From Polytrichum commune (taxonomy: Eukaryota > Streptophyta > Polytrichopsida > Polytrichales > Polytrichaceae), in contig OX485807.1 of the NCBI GenBank assembly GCA_950295325.1, positions 17,017,001 to 17,081,000 of the forward strand: DNA of 64,000 nucleotides, in the 5' to 3' direction. Position numbers and translations under genes: made by a program. A model generated the notes under the pieces. It was not told the origin of the DNA. It did not search any database and saw only the letters and a list, made by a program, of their open reading frames with translations. Of this stretch, positions 22,855 to 33,569 are shown in pieces. Numbering within the stretch: the stretch's first letter is position 1; each line of letters begins with the position of its first letter.

Positions 22855-25053
22855 AGATGGTGCTAAACCATCACTATTATCAAATTCTAAATCTAAAATG
22901 ACTCTGGTCAACAATTGAGTTGGAATTTCAACATGCTAAAGTATATCTTATTTGAATTTTGCATGCAAAAGTTATAAGAGTTTAAAGTTTATAAAGATTC
23001 TAGAGGGTAGATGACCCAAAATCAACATAGAAACCATCATGGTGGTCAAGATGTTGTGCAAGATCAACTAACATAATATGTACGTGTTGCGTGGTGTTGT
23101 TTTTGGGGTGGGATGTTGGTTTAGCATTGTCTTGTTTACGACTACATTTTTAAATGTACATAACATTACAAAGCCTATGTGATGGGCTCCTTTTCTTCTC
23201 AAAGGGAGGGCCTAGCATATGTCCATGAATAAAGTAAGCGAGACACCTTGGTCTTGTGGCTTTTGCGACCTGCCCAACCAATGTTTGTGTCAAGGCTCAT
23301 GTGGCATGCATGTATGCTAGCAAAAATGAATAAAAATAAAAATCCTAAACATGAGTTTTATTTCGGGGATAAATGCCTACATGTCTCTTGACCCTTGTAG
23401 AGTGAACAATATTCATGATGGGCACTATTTATTTAGGAAGGATGGCCCATCTGAAGTGGAGAATCATTCTTGCAAGATTCACACAGCACTCGGGGTGCAA
23501 CACCCAAGCAGTGAGTAATTGTTATGTAAGCGTCCATCATTTAATGTTTGGGTCAATGTTAATGTATATTCTTCAAGGTTCAACCATTTTGTGCTAACTC
23601 AACATTTAGCTAATGATTTATTCAACAATTACCTATTCAACTCATAATCAAGCTTCTAGGTATTGCAACTATAAAATGTAGAATCAAAATATTCAAATCG
23701 TAACCTTATGTTTGGTGGGCATATATTTGGCGTTGTTGTTCACTGTGATTGATTTAATGTCGGATCAATTTGAGATATGAAACTACAAATTTGTGATGTA
23801 TCACCATCATAAACCTATGAGGTGTGTGACCATCTTTGTGGGCAGTTTCAACTCCGCAAACAATTTCTAGCTGATCGATCAATTGAGAGCAATCTCATTT
23901 GGATAGCAATTAAGAATCACAAAGATTGTCATTTCAACTTGCAAAATCAAGCTAAAACTGCAAAAACTATAAGAGATCAAAGTGAATTATCTTTCTCTTT
24001 ACACGATTACACATGCCTTTCCCAATTGTGTTGATGAATTAAACCTAGAAGAATGTTTATGCCTTGAGCACATACTCCGTTCACATTGCAACACATGTCT
24101 TCTTGGTGCCCATTGTCAACTACAAGCCTTGTCATACCTCACTAAAATTTAGGTGTTTATCACACACCTTAGTACATAGCCCCTAGTGCCATTTATCAAC
24201 ATCGAATCCTTTTTGACCCAATCACATTTAACCACAACAATGAATCACTGCCTACCAAATACATGGTTGCTTGATTTCGAAATAAGGGCCACTTTATACA
24301 CGGCCTGGGGCCGGCCGGAGCACTGGCCCAATTGAGGCCTCAATCGGGACGCACTTTATGAACTTATTTCCGGCCCAACCTTGTCGCATGTAAAGTGGTG
24401 AGGCCCGATTCTAGGGCCCGATGGTCTTGAGGGTTAAGTTTCATGAAACTTACCGTGGTCAATGCCCGGTGCTCTTGAGCATTAGTTACACGGCTTTTAC
24501 TATGGGGGATGATCTCTATAGGCTTATGGTTAGGGGGTCAACCTTGGGTCCCATTAGACTATATCGAGCCCTTTGAATCTAATTCCGGTGTCAAAATGCT
24601 CATATAAATTCACCTACCATGTACAATGGAATAACCGATGTACCCGGTAACAAAAAAAAAACCAGAGTTGCAATGATACAATATTCATTATAGAGTAATC
24701 TATGTTTGTAGATATTAATTGGCTTCGTTCCGTTCGGGAACATGACGACATTGAGCATATATTTTCGTGTGGGTTACTGATTGTAAGTAGGCATTGCGCC
24801 AACATTGTTGTCGTGCTTTTTTATTTTTCAAGCTACATAAATTTATAAAACCATATCAACCTTTCTAAAGCCTCAATTAACTTTCTTTTTATAGATAAGA
24901 GATTTTATTTAAAAAATAATAATTCTAACCATAGTATAAGTTTACATTATTGTTGGATCTAAGTGCGTGTAAACTTTTGAGCATGGCTCCACTTGGAAAC
25001 TATCTTTGGCTTATTTTTGGAATGTGTTTGTTATGGTTAAAATTGTGGAGTCA

Positions 25054-25810
25054 CTACACTAAACATGATATTTAGTGTGAGATACTATAAATACGATCAC
25101 TAGACTAAATATCACTAACCCTATGAAAGTAAGTAACATTAAATGTAAAATCAAACACTAAATATCATCCATGGTATATATGTGAAAGTTACATGCACGA
25201 ATTTAGTGTTAGGAAGGATATGAAAAAAAATTAACAATGAGAAAAAGAGAAGGGACATGCCCGGGTACGCAACTCCCATATTATACGCAGGGGGCATCGT
25301 ACTTAAAACGGCTTAGAGGACGGCTTTTGTAAAAATTATATCAAATTAAAATGATCAAAAATTTGGGTGAAGACCAAATTAAATAAAATGAGATGAAAAA
25401 AAAGTTGGGTTGCATATTTATTAAGCCTCCCATTAAAATGATAAGCCACGAATAGTTGCCTCCCATTAAAATTATAATTCATTCACAATGTTAAAATTTT
25501 ATTAAAAAGTTCAAAAAGTTGGGTAGTTTGACCTATTGTACATGTATTAAAAAATCATATAATTAGGTTTTTAATGCAATTATATGCTTCAAAATATATT
25601 CATTTCCTATATATAATTACATTTTTGGTTTCCTTGTTAGAAGGGCTACAAGGGTTTCCTACATTAAAACAAATTGTATCACTCAATATTGGACTAAAAC
25701 GCATTATAAGTGATTATAATCATGACCATATAATACGGGAGTTGCGTACCCGGGGGGACATGGTAGTAGGGAAGGTGGTGGCGCATTTAGGGGAAGAGAA
25801 GAGAAGAGAA
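25054..25810 (-). mobile_element. CTACACTAAA-family element interrupted by a MITE
   Basis: The segment from 25054 matches the reverse complement of 57190-57391 over about 190 bp (ACCCTATGAA-GTAAGTAACATTAAATGTAAA and neighbours). After the MITE at 25260-25754 the match resumes at about 25766 (TAGGGAAGGTGGTGGCGCATTTA). The far end is lost or too diverged to place, so the right boundary is approximate. Confidence 0.7.
25260..25754. mobile_element. hAT-like MITE with 8-bp target duplication
   Basis: Terminal inverted repeats of 26 bp with one mismatch start CCCGGGTACGCAACTCCC. GGGACATG at 25252-25259 is repeated exactly at 25755-25762, the 8-bp duplication expected of hAT transposases. The 495-bp interior is AT-rich and non-coding. 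The homologous sequence at 57 kb lacks it, giving an empty-site comparison. Confidence 0.9.
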
Positions 25811-26156
25811 GAGAAGGGGAAGGTGGAGGGGAGAGTAGTAAGGAGGAGAGGAAATGCTTTTACCCCTCCTATTGATTGACGGACAAGATTGGAACAATCC
25901 AACGGAGGAGCCCCATCCGGCCCTAGATGGGAGTTCGGGACGAGGAAAAGCTCGTCCCGAAATCTCATCTAGGGCCCGATGGTTTGGCGCCAAAATTGTG
26001 CCACCTAAGACGCCACATGGGATAGGTGAGTGTTCGGGCCGGCCCCAAGTATAAAGCCCTTGGGCCCGATTTGATGAAATCGAGCGATCCTATTGGTTCA
26101 AATTTTGAGAGTTCCGTCCGGCCCTCAATCCGGCCCCAAGTATAAAGTGGCCCTAA

Positions 26157-27446
26157 GATTTCATCACACCAAAAGATGTCAATCCATAAACAATACAAGA
26201 GGTTTCATCCATATGCACCGACATTTATGCAAAACTACAACCATTTTCATCCGGTGTGGAGAAATCATTGAAGTTAAAAGGAGGCAAATGATCAGTTTGA
26301 AAAGCTCACCGCATTTCACCAATGCACAATATGCTAGAGAATGTGTCCTCCAACTACACTACAAAATTATGGTGAGTCCTCTACATACTAGATAATGCAC
26401 GCAAGGAGCCATTCTCCAAGTTGTAGCAAGGCATTCTTGTAATATCTATCTTGTCACCAGGGCAACAAGGTAGGTAGCAGGAGAGACCTTATCACAACCC
26501 ATCATTATCAAGGCACACATGTGTAATATCAGGGGTAACGTTGGTCATATTACAAGGGCCAAGTGTTTTGGTCTATATTTGTTGTGCTCATGTCCATTGA
26601 GGACAAAGGCATGTGAGTGAGATTTGAGATGGGCAAAGTTGGAATTCTTCTCAAGGCTACGTTCTAAGACAATTTCTCTGTAATTTCATTTCCAAGACCA
26701 CATTCCTCCTGAATGAAGTACTAATACATAAGATACGCGAGTGTCACTCAATCATTTTGCTTGATCAACACCCATATTTGATCGGTGTGTGATTCGTTGA
26801 GGATCAAAGAATAATCATAAAGATGCTTGTTTGAAAGAGATTGGGCTACGTTTTCAATGTTTAATGATTACTCCACACTCAATAGTGATTCTAATCGGGA
26901 GGACCTATGTACTCAGTTACAAAACCAACAAACATACACTTCCAATGACCATGATCAAATCTAAGGAGGTCCAATGTCCGGTTTTATTTGTGTTGATGCT
27001 TCATCAGATTTGTTGATGCAACACAAGCTTTTCTTGGGTGTAAATCTAATCGGTAGAAGATGGAGAACATGAAAAATAATCTGAAGGTAAGATACAATTT
27101 CTATGTAAGTCATTAGACATGACTACATGCAATTAGACAATTTATGTCCTACAGAAGAGAAAGTCTAAGTCGTTGTCTTTTATTTAAATAAAGTCAAAAC
27201 TTCTTGACAAACCGTTATTCTCTCTACTCATGCCTCAGGGAAAGATTTCCACACGTACATCTCGTTGTAAGAAAAATAATACAACAAACCTAGATGAATG
27301 CAACGATGCTCAAAACTACAAAGTTGATGGCACAAAGACACTTCTCAATCGACGATCGTATTATCGTTATGCCATTTCATTCAAGAGATTGTCCAGCATG
27401 ACCATGCTATCAGTTGCTCATCTACAATCACAGAAAAATCTCACAA
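26157..27446. other. Intergenic; 3' flank of the 27.4-kb gene
   Basis: No supportable gene. A diverged copy of the dispersed repeat lies at about 26763-26850 on the minus strand. A palindromic TTTATTTAAATAAA at 27178-27191 supplies AATAAA on both strands and could serve as poly(A) signal for the minus-strand gene ending at 27447. Confidence 0.5.
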
Positions 27447-28241
27447 CTAGTCATCTTCAACTACTATCCACTCATCATCATCTTTCACGTCGTCGCGGGG
27501 TGGTGCTAATTCCTCACTTGCTGCCGCGTTGCGGAATGAGGCCTCTCCAAACTTTTCTTCGGCTATTGTCGATTCTGTGACATCTGTATGCTCCGCTAAG
27601 CAACTCTCATACGTTTCGGATACGAAACTCCCATGAATTTCGGGAGAAATATCCACAGGCATCTCAAGCGTGGGAGTGACAATTTCTTGTGATTCTTCCA
27701 TGGTTGTCGTGCATGGCTTCTGTAGATCGGTAGCAGCAGTTGGGATTTCGACCACACTGTCATTGGAAACCTGGGAGGTAGATCCTTGAAAATCATACTC
27801 AAGTTCAACACACATATCCAGAATGCCAGTGATTCCAAAGTCGATCCAATCGACGAATCTCTCCACGTAGTCCAATACTTCAAAAGAATGTTGGGTTGAT
27901 TCTTCCGTAGTTGTCGTGCATGGCCTTTGCGGGTTGGTTACAATCGGAATGTCAACCGCATCGTTGTTGGAAACTTGGGAGGTAGATCCTTGTGAAGTAT
28001 GCGAAGAAGGCTCATTCGCAAGCAAATTCTCCAAAGTGTCGATCGACACGATGATGCCACGGTCTATCCAATCAACAAATCTCTCCACACTATTCACCAC
28101 GAAATAATCGAAAGTACGGGGCAAAGATCGGAGCCTACGGCTATGGCCATGGGTAGAGCTTCTCTCATTCGTATCAATCCTGGGTTGGCGTCGTCTCTCT
28201 CTAGGTAGAAGTCTATTTTGAGATGGCGTAGAGGTCTCCAT
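27447..28241 (-). CDS. Uncharacterised acidic protein with internal duplication
   Basis: I do not recognise this 264-aa protein. The N-terminus (1-45) is Arg/Ser-rich and basic; the rest is acidic and Ser/Thr-rich. A unit of about 70-74 residues is repeated: VERFVDWIDRGI at about 52 and VERFVDWIDFGI at about 126, each followed by GSTSQVSN (85 and 153), an acidic hydrophobic strand, and a PCTTT-EES block. The VERFVDWID segments look like amphipathic helices. The extreme C-terminus is KDDDEWIVVEDD, an acidic patch around W-x-x-V (258-261), which fits the ATG8-interacting motif consensus. The first in-frame ATG is at 28241. A TATA box lies 136 bp upstream and a possible poly(A) signal lies downstream, so the locus looks like a real single-exon gene. 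No membrane segment or signal peptide is evident. Function is unknown; autophagy-adaptor activity is only a hypothesis. Confidence 0.65.
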   Translation of the reverse strand: METSTPSQNRLLPRERRRQPRIDTNERSSTHGHSRRLRSLPRTFDYFVVNSVERFVDWIDRGIIVSIDTLENLLANEPSSHTSQGSTSQVSNNDAVDIPIVTNPQRPCTTTTEESTQHSFEVLDYVERFVDWIDFGITGILDMCVELEYDFQGSTSQVSNDSVVEIPTAATDLQKPCTTTMEESQEIVTPTLEMPVDISPEIHGSFVSETYESCLAEHTDVTESTIAEEKFGEASFRNAAASEELAPPRDDVKDDDEWIVVEDD

Positions 28242-28376
28242 CAAGTTCAATGTTATGATTTTTCACAAATATTTTCTTCAAATGTCAATTGATTAGGTCC
28301 TCCTGACTTTGCAATCCCTTTCAAGAGTTGACGTGGGATACTTTGATTATAGAGTAGTATTTATGGAGAAGAAAAT

Positions 28377-28386
28377 CTATTTATAT
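28377..28386 (-). promoter_or_regulatory. TATA box of the 27.4-kb gene
   Basis: The minus strand reads ATATAAATAG here, about 136 bp upstream of the ATG at 28241. A start site about 30 bp downstream would leave a leader of roughly 100 bases with no upstream ATG in the immediate context that I could see. Confidence 0.55.
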
Positions 28387-28389
28387 GTT

Positions 28390-29190
28390 TGCCATTTCTC
28401 TTCTCAAATTTGAAAAGTAATTAGGAAGTAAAGTAAAAGTAACTTTTTGTGACACTTAGACTTTTTGATAAAGAAAAGTAAAAGTCCAATAAAATATTGT
28501 TGAAACCACAACTAAGCAATACTTTTGTATTTCTTGTAGTTACATCTGCATTCCAAAAGTAGTGTTGTGGCAGAAAATGGTTAAATGTCAACAATTGTTT
28601 TCCATGCAAGGAAAAAACGTTCATTGCAATATTAGTAGCATGTTAGGTCATTAGACCAAGTTTAAGCATTGCAAGGCTCACTCATAAATGTTATAAAGAA
28701 GTGGACTGGTCTATATCAATTATGTCTAGCATTTTGGCATATTTAGAGGCTCTAGTATAAAGTAAAAATTCCATGTACACCATAGCATTTTCAAATGAGG
28801 ATCGTAAATGATGAACTTAAACTACTTGGAGCCAAGCTTCATATCTTTTAGATTCTTGAAATGCTACTCATACGTTTTCTTACTCAAAAAAAGGTAGCCT
28901 TGGTCTTTATCTTTGGGGGATATGTACAGTTCATACTTGAATATGTACACACACATTAGATTTTGCTTAAGAGTAGTGTTTGAATAAGACGTGTTTATCT
29001 TACATTGAGTACCAATAGAAATGGAGATGTATACAAGAGTGGAATACATTTCATGTTTGTATAGTGACAAACATCACTTGCAAATTGAATGGCCTTGTTC
29101 TTAACCAGCTTGGACCTGTGCATATGAATTGACATATGGCAATGGCCCCCACCATCACCAACACCACAGTTGTCATTGTATATAGATAGT
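28390..29190. other. Intergenic, nothing recognised
   Basis: AT-rich sequence upstream of the minus-strand gene at 27.4-28.2 kb. No convincing frames, inverted repeats or RNA genes were seen. Confidence 0.5.
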
Positions 29191-30070
29191 AGTGCTTACA
29201 CTAGAGCTGGAGTTGAAAGCTTGAAGAAAAGAGCTTGAACTCCCCCCAACGAAGAGCTTTTCTTCAAGCTTTCTCATTGTGGGAAGTCTTGAGCACATGG
29301 TTGTTCACTCAAATCCAATGTGCACTTCAACCTTGAGCTCATGCCAAGCTTACTCACTATTAGATGGATCCCATGTGGAATGACTACGACAAGCTCTCAT
29401 TTTGTCGGCCTTGAGCTAGTGGCTTTCGAGCATTCTTTGGCTTGACATGAAGCTTCTCTATTCATTGTCTTTGGCACCCCGCACATGAGCAACCATTAGC
29501 CGCTTTGCTTGATCGAGGCGATGAACCTCATCCAGCTCCGTTGGCAAAGGTGGCGAAGCGGTCCATCCGCCCTAATCCGGAAGCCATGGGTTCACCACCT
29601 CCACCAGGTAATTCCCTGGCAAGTTTCTTACTGCGGAACAGCTTCAACACTCTCAAACTCCCTCTTTTTCCTTTCTCTCTCACTCATAGACACATATTGA
29701 GGCAAAAAAGAGTTGGGAAAGAGTGAATGCAGGAAGCAGACGGAGGTGGAGACTTGACAACAAGGAGCTCTTTGCCCACTTGGCATATGAGCCTTGCGGC
29801 AGAGGTCTACACGTGCCCCCGGCCAGCCAACCATGAGGGGCCACGTGGACCTCCGCCAGGCGGCTAGTGGGGCGGACTAGTGGGGCACCTTTGCCCCCTT
29901 GGTACTCACATGAGCATGGCCACTTAACACTTGCTCAAACTACTGAGAGCTTAGATTGGCCAACCTCTCAATAGTTTAAGCTTTGGTAGAAAGCTTGTCA
30001 ACTCAAGGTATCAGATTCCCAAAAAGTGCTAGTTCGAGCTCTCAATTAAGAATCTAGTATAAAGGGCGCC
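29191..30070. mobile_element. Possible Harbinger-like element with diverged ends
   Basis: The right end TCTAGTATAAAGGGCGCC is followed by TAA and resembles the complement of the ends at 13827 and 24286. The left end GTGCTTACACTAGAG is a weaker match. Inside, GAAAGCTTGAAGAAAAGAGC pairs with GCTTTTCTTCAAGCTTTC at about 29217-29273, and AAGCTT-rich sequence recurs near the right end. The left target duplication could not be confirmed. Confidence 0.4.
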
Positions 30071-30368
30071 TAAGTTGGGGACCATATTTACCTATACAAT
30101 TAGCATATAAATGTGTCTCAGATGGTAATTTTTTGCTATTTGCCATGATTCTCAACTTGGATTTCCGAGTGAGGAGTTTTCTTGAATCTGCAATGAGCAT
30201 TTAGCATCAATCTGTGGAGTTTTCTGAGCACCCCTTTTGCTGCTATGAATTTTCAAGATCAAAATTACTGGAGCCACATCTTGCAAGTTGCATGCGGTTG
30301 TACTGATCTCCTATACTTGAGCTGAAGGAAGCCAGGGAACAGGAAAATTGCATGAAAGACTAAATAAG

Positions 30369-30606
30369 TTACACTTTGTATATGCTGTTTGTGGTATTCA
30401 GTGTCACTTGCTGTCCAGAGTTACACTGTGCTCTAACTTTCTGTTGAGAATGTAAAATTTTACCACATGAAGATGTTTATGTTCTTTAGTGTCCAAACAA
30501 CCAATTTGACCTTCCTTGGCAAACAATGAGATCAATAGTAAATAGTTATGGCATTGTGTACTTCCAAATAGCAAGTGACACTAAATACCGTAAAAGGTGC
30601 AATTGT
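30369..30606. mobile_element. Small foldback related to the GTATTTAGTGTCAC family
   Basis: Inverted ends: GTGGTATTCAGTGTCACTTGC near 30390 pairs with GCAAGTGACACTAAATACC near 30572, with weaker pairing outward (TTACACTTTGTA and AGGTGCAA). The terminal blocks match those of the 11.5-kb and 18.5-kb foldbacks. Confidence 0.6.
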
Positions 30607-32156
30607 TTTTGATAGTTTTACAACAGGATAGTCTTCCATCACCACACACCCACACACCTTATAAGGTAAGAGGGTCTTCAAACGGAGAATTTTAGCTCTA
30701 CACCCACTTCTTAAAGGATATGAAACACAACATTGATACAAGATGATAAGTTAAGTAGCATATCCAAATCATGCCCATAGCCAGTTCCCTCACCTGAACA
30801 CCTGATCCATTGTTGGAAGTGAAGATTCTCTTATTCATTTAATAAAAAATACATGTCCCCCAATTATGTTGACAATTGAGCTTGAAATGGGTAACAAACT
30901 CTGAGCACGTAGTCCAGTCACTTTCAAATAAGTGTACTTTTGGTGTCCATTCTTAGATCCACACCAAATACAGGCGTCCATTTACAATGAGATCCGGATT
31001 AAGCCCACTAATTACCTTCTGAGAAACACATCACATCTGATACAGCAGAATTTGTTCCCGACTTCCATTTACTCCAATTACAACTGGTGTTGATTAAGTT
31101 TGTTTAGGATTCACTAACCTGATATGGTGGTATCTTGGCCATGCCCATTCGCCCACAGGAGCATCCAGCCGCAAACAACGCCTTGAAGTTGGAAAGCACA
31201 CACATCTCTTTATTTATTGCACTAGCTCCCCTTTCATCTCCCTTCCTTCCATTGCCCAAGTCAAAAGGATAGACTGTCCTGGCAGAAATTGGAGGGACCC
31301 TCTGGAACCTTCCAGCCAAAAGCCTGGAATTTCGGACAGAAGCCTTTTGTCCCTGCTCCATTCCTACACGCAACTTTTGCTGGCTACTAACTTATGTACA
31401 AAACGATAGAAAGGGCAAGCTACGTACTGTGGATTATTATGAATTGATAAACTTACTGTTACGGCCCAGAGGAAGAAATCTCCACTTGACAGATTGGTGG
31501 ACAGGCTCCATTGATACATGGAAGCTCAGGGGTTACTTTTTTTTACTCCCAAGAGAAAACTACAAACTACGGCGGACACAAAAGTCAGAATTCCAAAACC
31601 GTAAATAATTGCATAGAAAGACAGTGTAGGGCTCCTATTGAAAATGATAGAGATGCAGACAAGCCCGAGCAAGTGAATGCGAATATCACATTCCAAACAA
31701 AACGAGTAAAAGTTTAAATCACAGAGAGGAAAAAGGACAGCCACAGGTCCACGTCAGCGAAGGAGAAGCAAAATCAAGAAGGGAGCATGGGTTTGGGCTG
31801 GACTTTGGAGTCTGGAACATGCAGTGATGGGAGCCATTGGAAAACTAAGCACACAAACTGTAGCAGAAGCAGACTTTGTATTTACAGAACCATGCATACA
31901 TGACAGCCTGGGAGCAAAAACACACCAGAGGCAGGTACATGGATGTGGTTCAACAAAAGAGTTCCAACCAAACTTCTAGAAATCATCAGACTCATCTGTG
32001 TTATGTCCAAAAAGCCATTTAAGAGTGTCCCTGCACATACCTATTACCTAGAGTATCACCCAGAGTACAATTTCTGACACAGTTTCCAAACCTGATATGA
32101 ATCATGCTGTAGCAACTCACTAGATTTTTATCACCTGCAGTCATTGAGCTGTGTGT
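30607..32156. other. Intergenic to distal 3' region of the ARF gene
   Basis: No supportable gene. A partial dispersed-repeat copy lies at 30899-30985. Composition becomes less AT-rich from about 31100, and some of this may be transcribed as ARF 3' UTR, but no frame was convincing. Confidence 0.4.
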
Positions 32157-32342
32157 GCTATGAACCCTGCACATAGTCCCACTTGGCAACCCTTTGAAAC
32201 TGACTCAGAAGGGCGCAACCCTACTCCTGAAACCATAAACAAGTGGGGTGCTATGAACCCTGCACATAGTCCCACTCGGCAACCCTTTGAAACTGACTCA
32301 GAAGGGCGCAACCCTACTACTGAAACCATAAACAAGTGGGGT
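32157..32342. repeat. 93-bp tandem duplication downstream of ARF
   Basis: Two adjacent 93-bp units (32157-32249 and 32250-32342) differ at only two positions. The unit length is divisible by three, so frames stay open on both strands across both copies. It lies about 600 nt past the ARF stop codon on the minus strand. No signs of protein coding beyond the open frames. Confidence 0.9.
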
Positions 32343-32942
32343 AACAGCACCCACCATACTATGTCCTCTGCAGAGAGCCAATGTGAACTCCAGGCTCTGA
32401 AGTACAAAAATCGTAAGCCCAGCTTTCATGCATAGCTCTCGATCACGTTTCGCAACTATCAATGTAACCAGGTGCATTCTGGAACTTGAAACTGATGTCA
32501 CCAAAACTTCTCCTGCGGGGCGTTCACATGATGAAAATCCTCAGTTTGGTGTCTTGCGATGTAGCAGGGAAAAGATCCGCTTCTGGCTAGTTAACCACTC
32601 ACTACAGCTGCACGTCGCACAACCATATGTTTTTACAGTTTTTCTCTGCATTTACTCTCTTCTACAAAGTGGTACAATATTACGAACAAAAAGTAGGGCT
32701 CTAGCAATCTGTTTAAACCACCAGAGCCCTCTCGCTGTAGCAGCAAACCCTAAACTTCCGGGCATGTACCAGGGTCATGCACTGCTCTTGGGACTTCATC
32801 TTGGCGCCAGTGGGTCCTCCGCGGTCTTGTCTGGTAGTCCTTAAACATCAAGGCGTAAGGCACAAATCCAGTCACGGATGTCGAGCCAGAAATTTATTTC
32901 TCAACCCAGAAATCTCCAGTCCTGCCTTGCAAGATAAAAGTA

Positions 32943-33569
32943 TCAACGCTCTTGGGAACCAGTGGGGGGATTCACAGGAGAATTTTGAGTGCGGGCGTCT
33001 TCTGAATTACTGCTCGAGGGACGTGGTGGCACTGGGACTGAATTTAAAATCTCCAATTGTTCCTGGCTCATCTGCTGTATTTCAGTCGGTGACAAGATTT
33101 TTATGGACCGAACACAGCTCACAAATTCCCTGAAATAGACACAATAGACAAGAAAAGATGAGTTTAGGATTGTGGAGTTCAGATATGTTAACACACATTT
33201 GTGACACCTGAAGAAGGAACAGGATGGAACCTAGGGTCAGAATATAAATAACAATTTCTATCTAGCAAAACAACTCTGACAAGAAAATTGGGTAAAAATT
33301 CATAAAACCAATAACTCATGCCAAATCCAATCATGAGGGAACAAAAACAAGTACCAAACATAAAGCCAAGGTACTTACTCCCATGGGTCATCTCCAACCA
33401 GAAGAGTGTCATTTTCGTTATCAACAAACACAAGCTGCCAGGCAGTTCTCTCAGGATCTTCCAACAAAGCTTCCAGGTTAAATAATCGAGCCAGCTCAGC
33501 ACGAAGTTCTGCATAACTTTGAAGCTTTGGGATCTCTATGGATCTTGAAAAACTTCCAAGCTTATGGAC
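32943..33569 (-). other. Exons encoding the ARF PB1 domain
   Basis: Exons 14 and 15, with the last residues of exon 13 (FIK), encode a type I/II PB1: lysines at 750 and 753 on the positive face, and the acidic OPCA motif [15 protein letters not shown] with Asp800, Glu802, Asp804 and Asp810/811. This supports head-to-tail oligomerisation with Aux/IAA and other ARFs. The C-terminal tail is Ser/Pro-rich and ends PTGSQER. Confidence 0.9.

Larger units (their letters stand above)
19515..24282. other. Intergenic stretch with repeats and no intact gene
   Basis: Contains a copy of the dispersed repeat (19630-19990), a hairpin MITE (21536-21767) and a G13 tract (22842-22854). A short ATG-initiated frame at 20647 (MGSVLPPIREDLFLERMVI) soon meets a stop and has no recognised relatives. 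Nothing else coding was supported. Confidence 0.55.
24286..26153. mobile_element. Harbinger-like element containing two nested elements
   Basis: Inverted ends GGGCCACTTTATAC and GTATAAAGTGGCCC, followed inward by GGGGCCGG and CCGGCCCC. TAA at 24283-24285 is repeated at 26154-26156. Subterminal sequence is GGCCCGAT-rich on both sides, and a short palindrome (TCGGGACGAGG/CTCGTCCCGA) lies at about 25928-25958. No transposase frame was found, so it is non-autonomous. Inside it lie a CTACACTAAA-family element (from 25054) and, within that, an hAT-like MITE (25260-25754). Confidence 0.85.

Noticed and set aside
30002-30012. GGTATCAGA resembling a tRNA-Met primer-binding site
   Set aside because: It is a partial match with no LTR next to it and lies inside a probable MITE.
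32141-32435. Repeated peptides in frames over the 93-bp duplication
   Set aside because: The repeated residues follow from a DNA duplication whose unit is a multiple of three; both strands are open, so no coding inference is justified.
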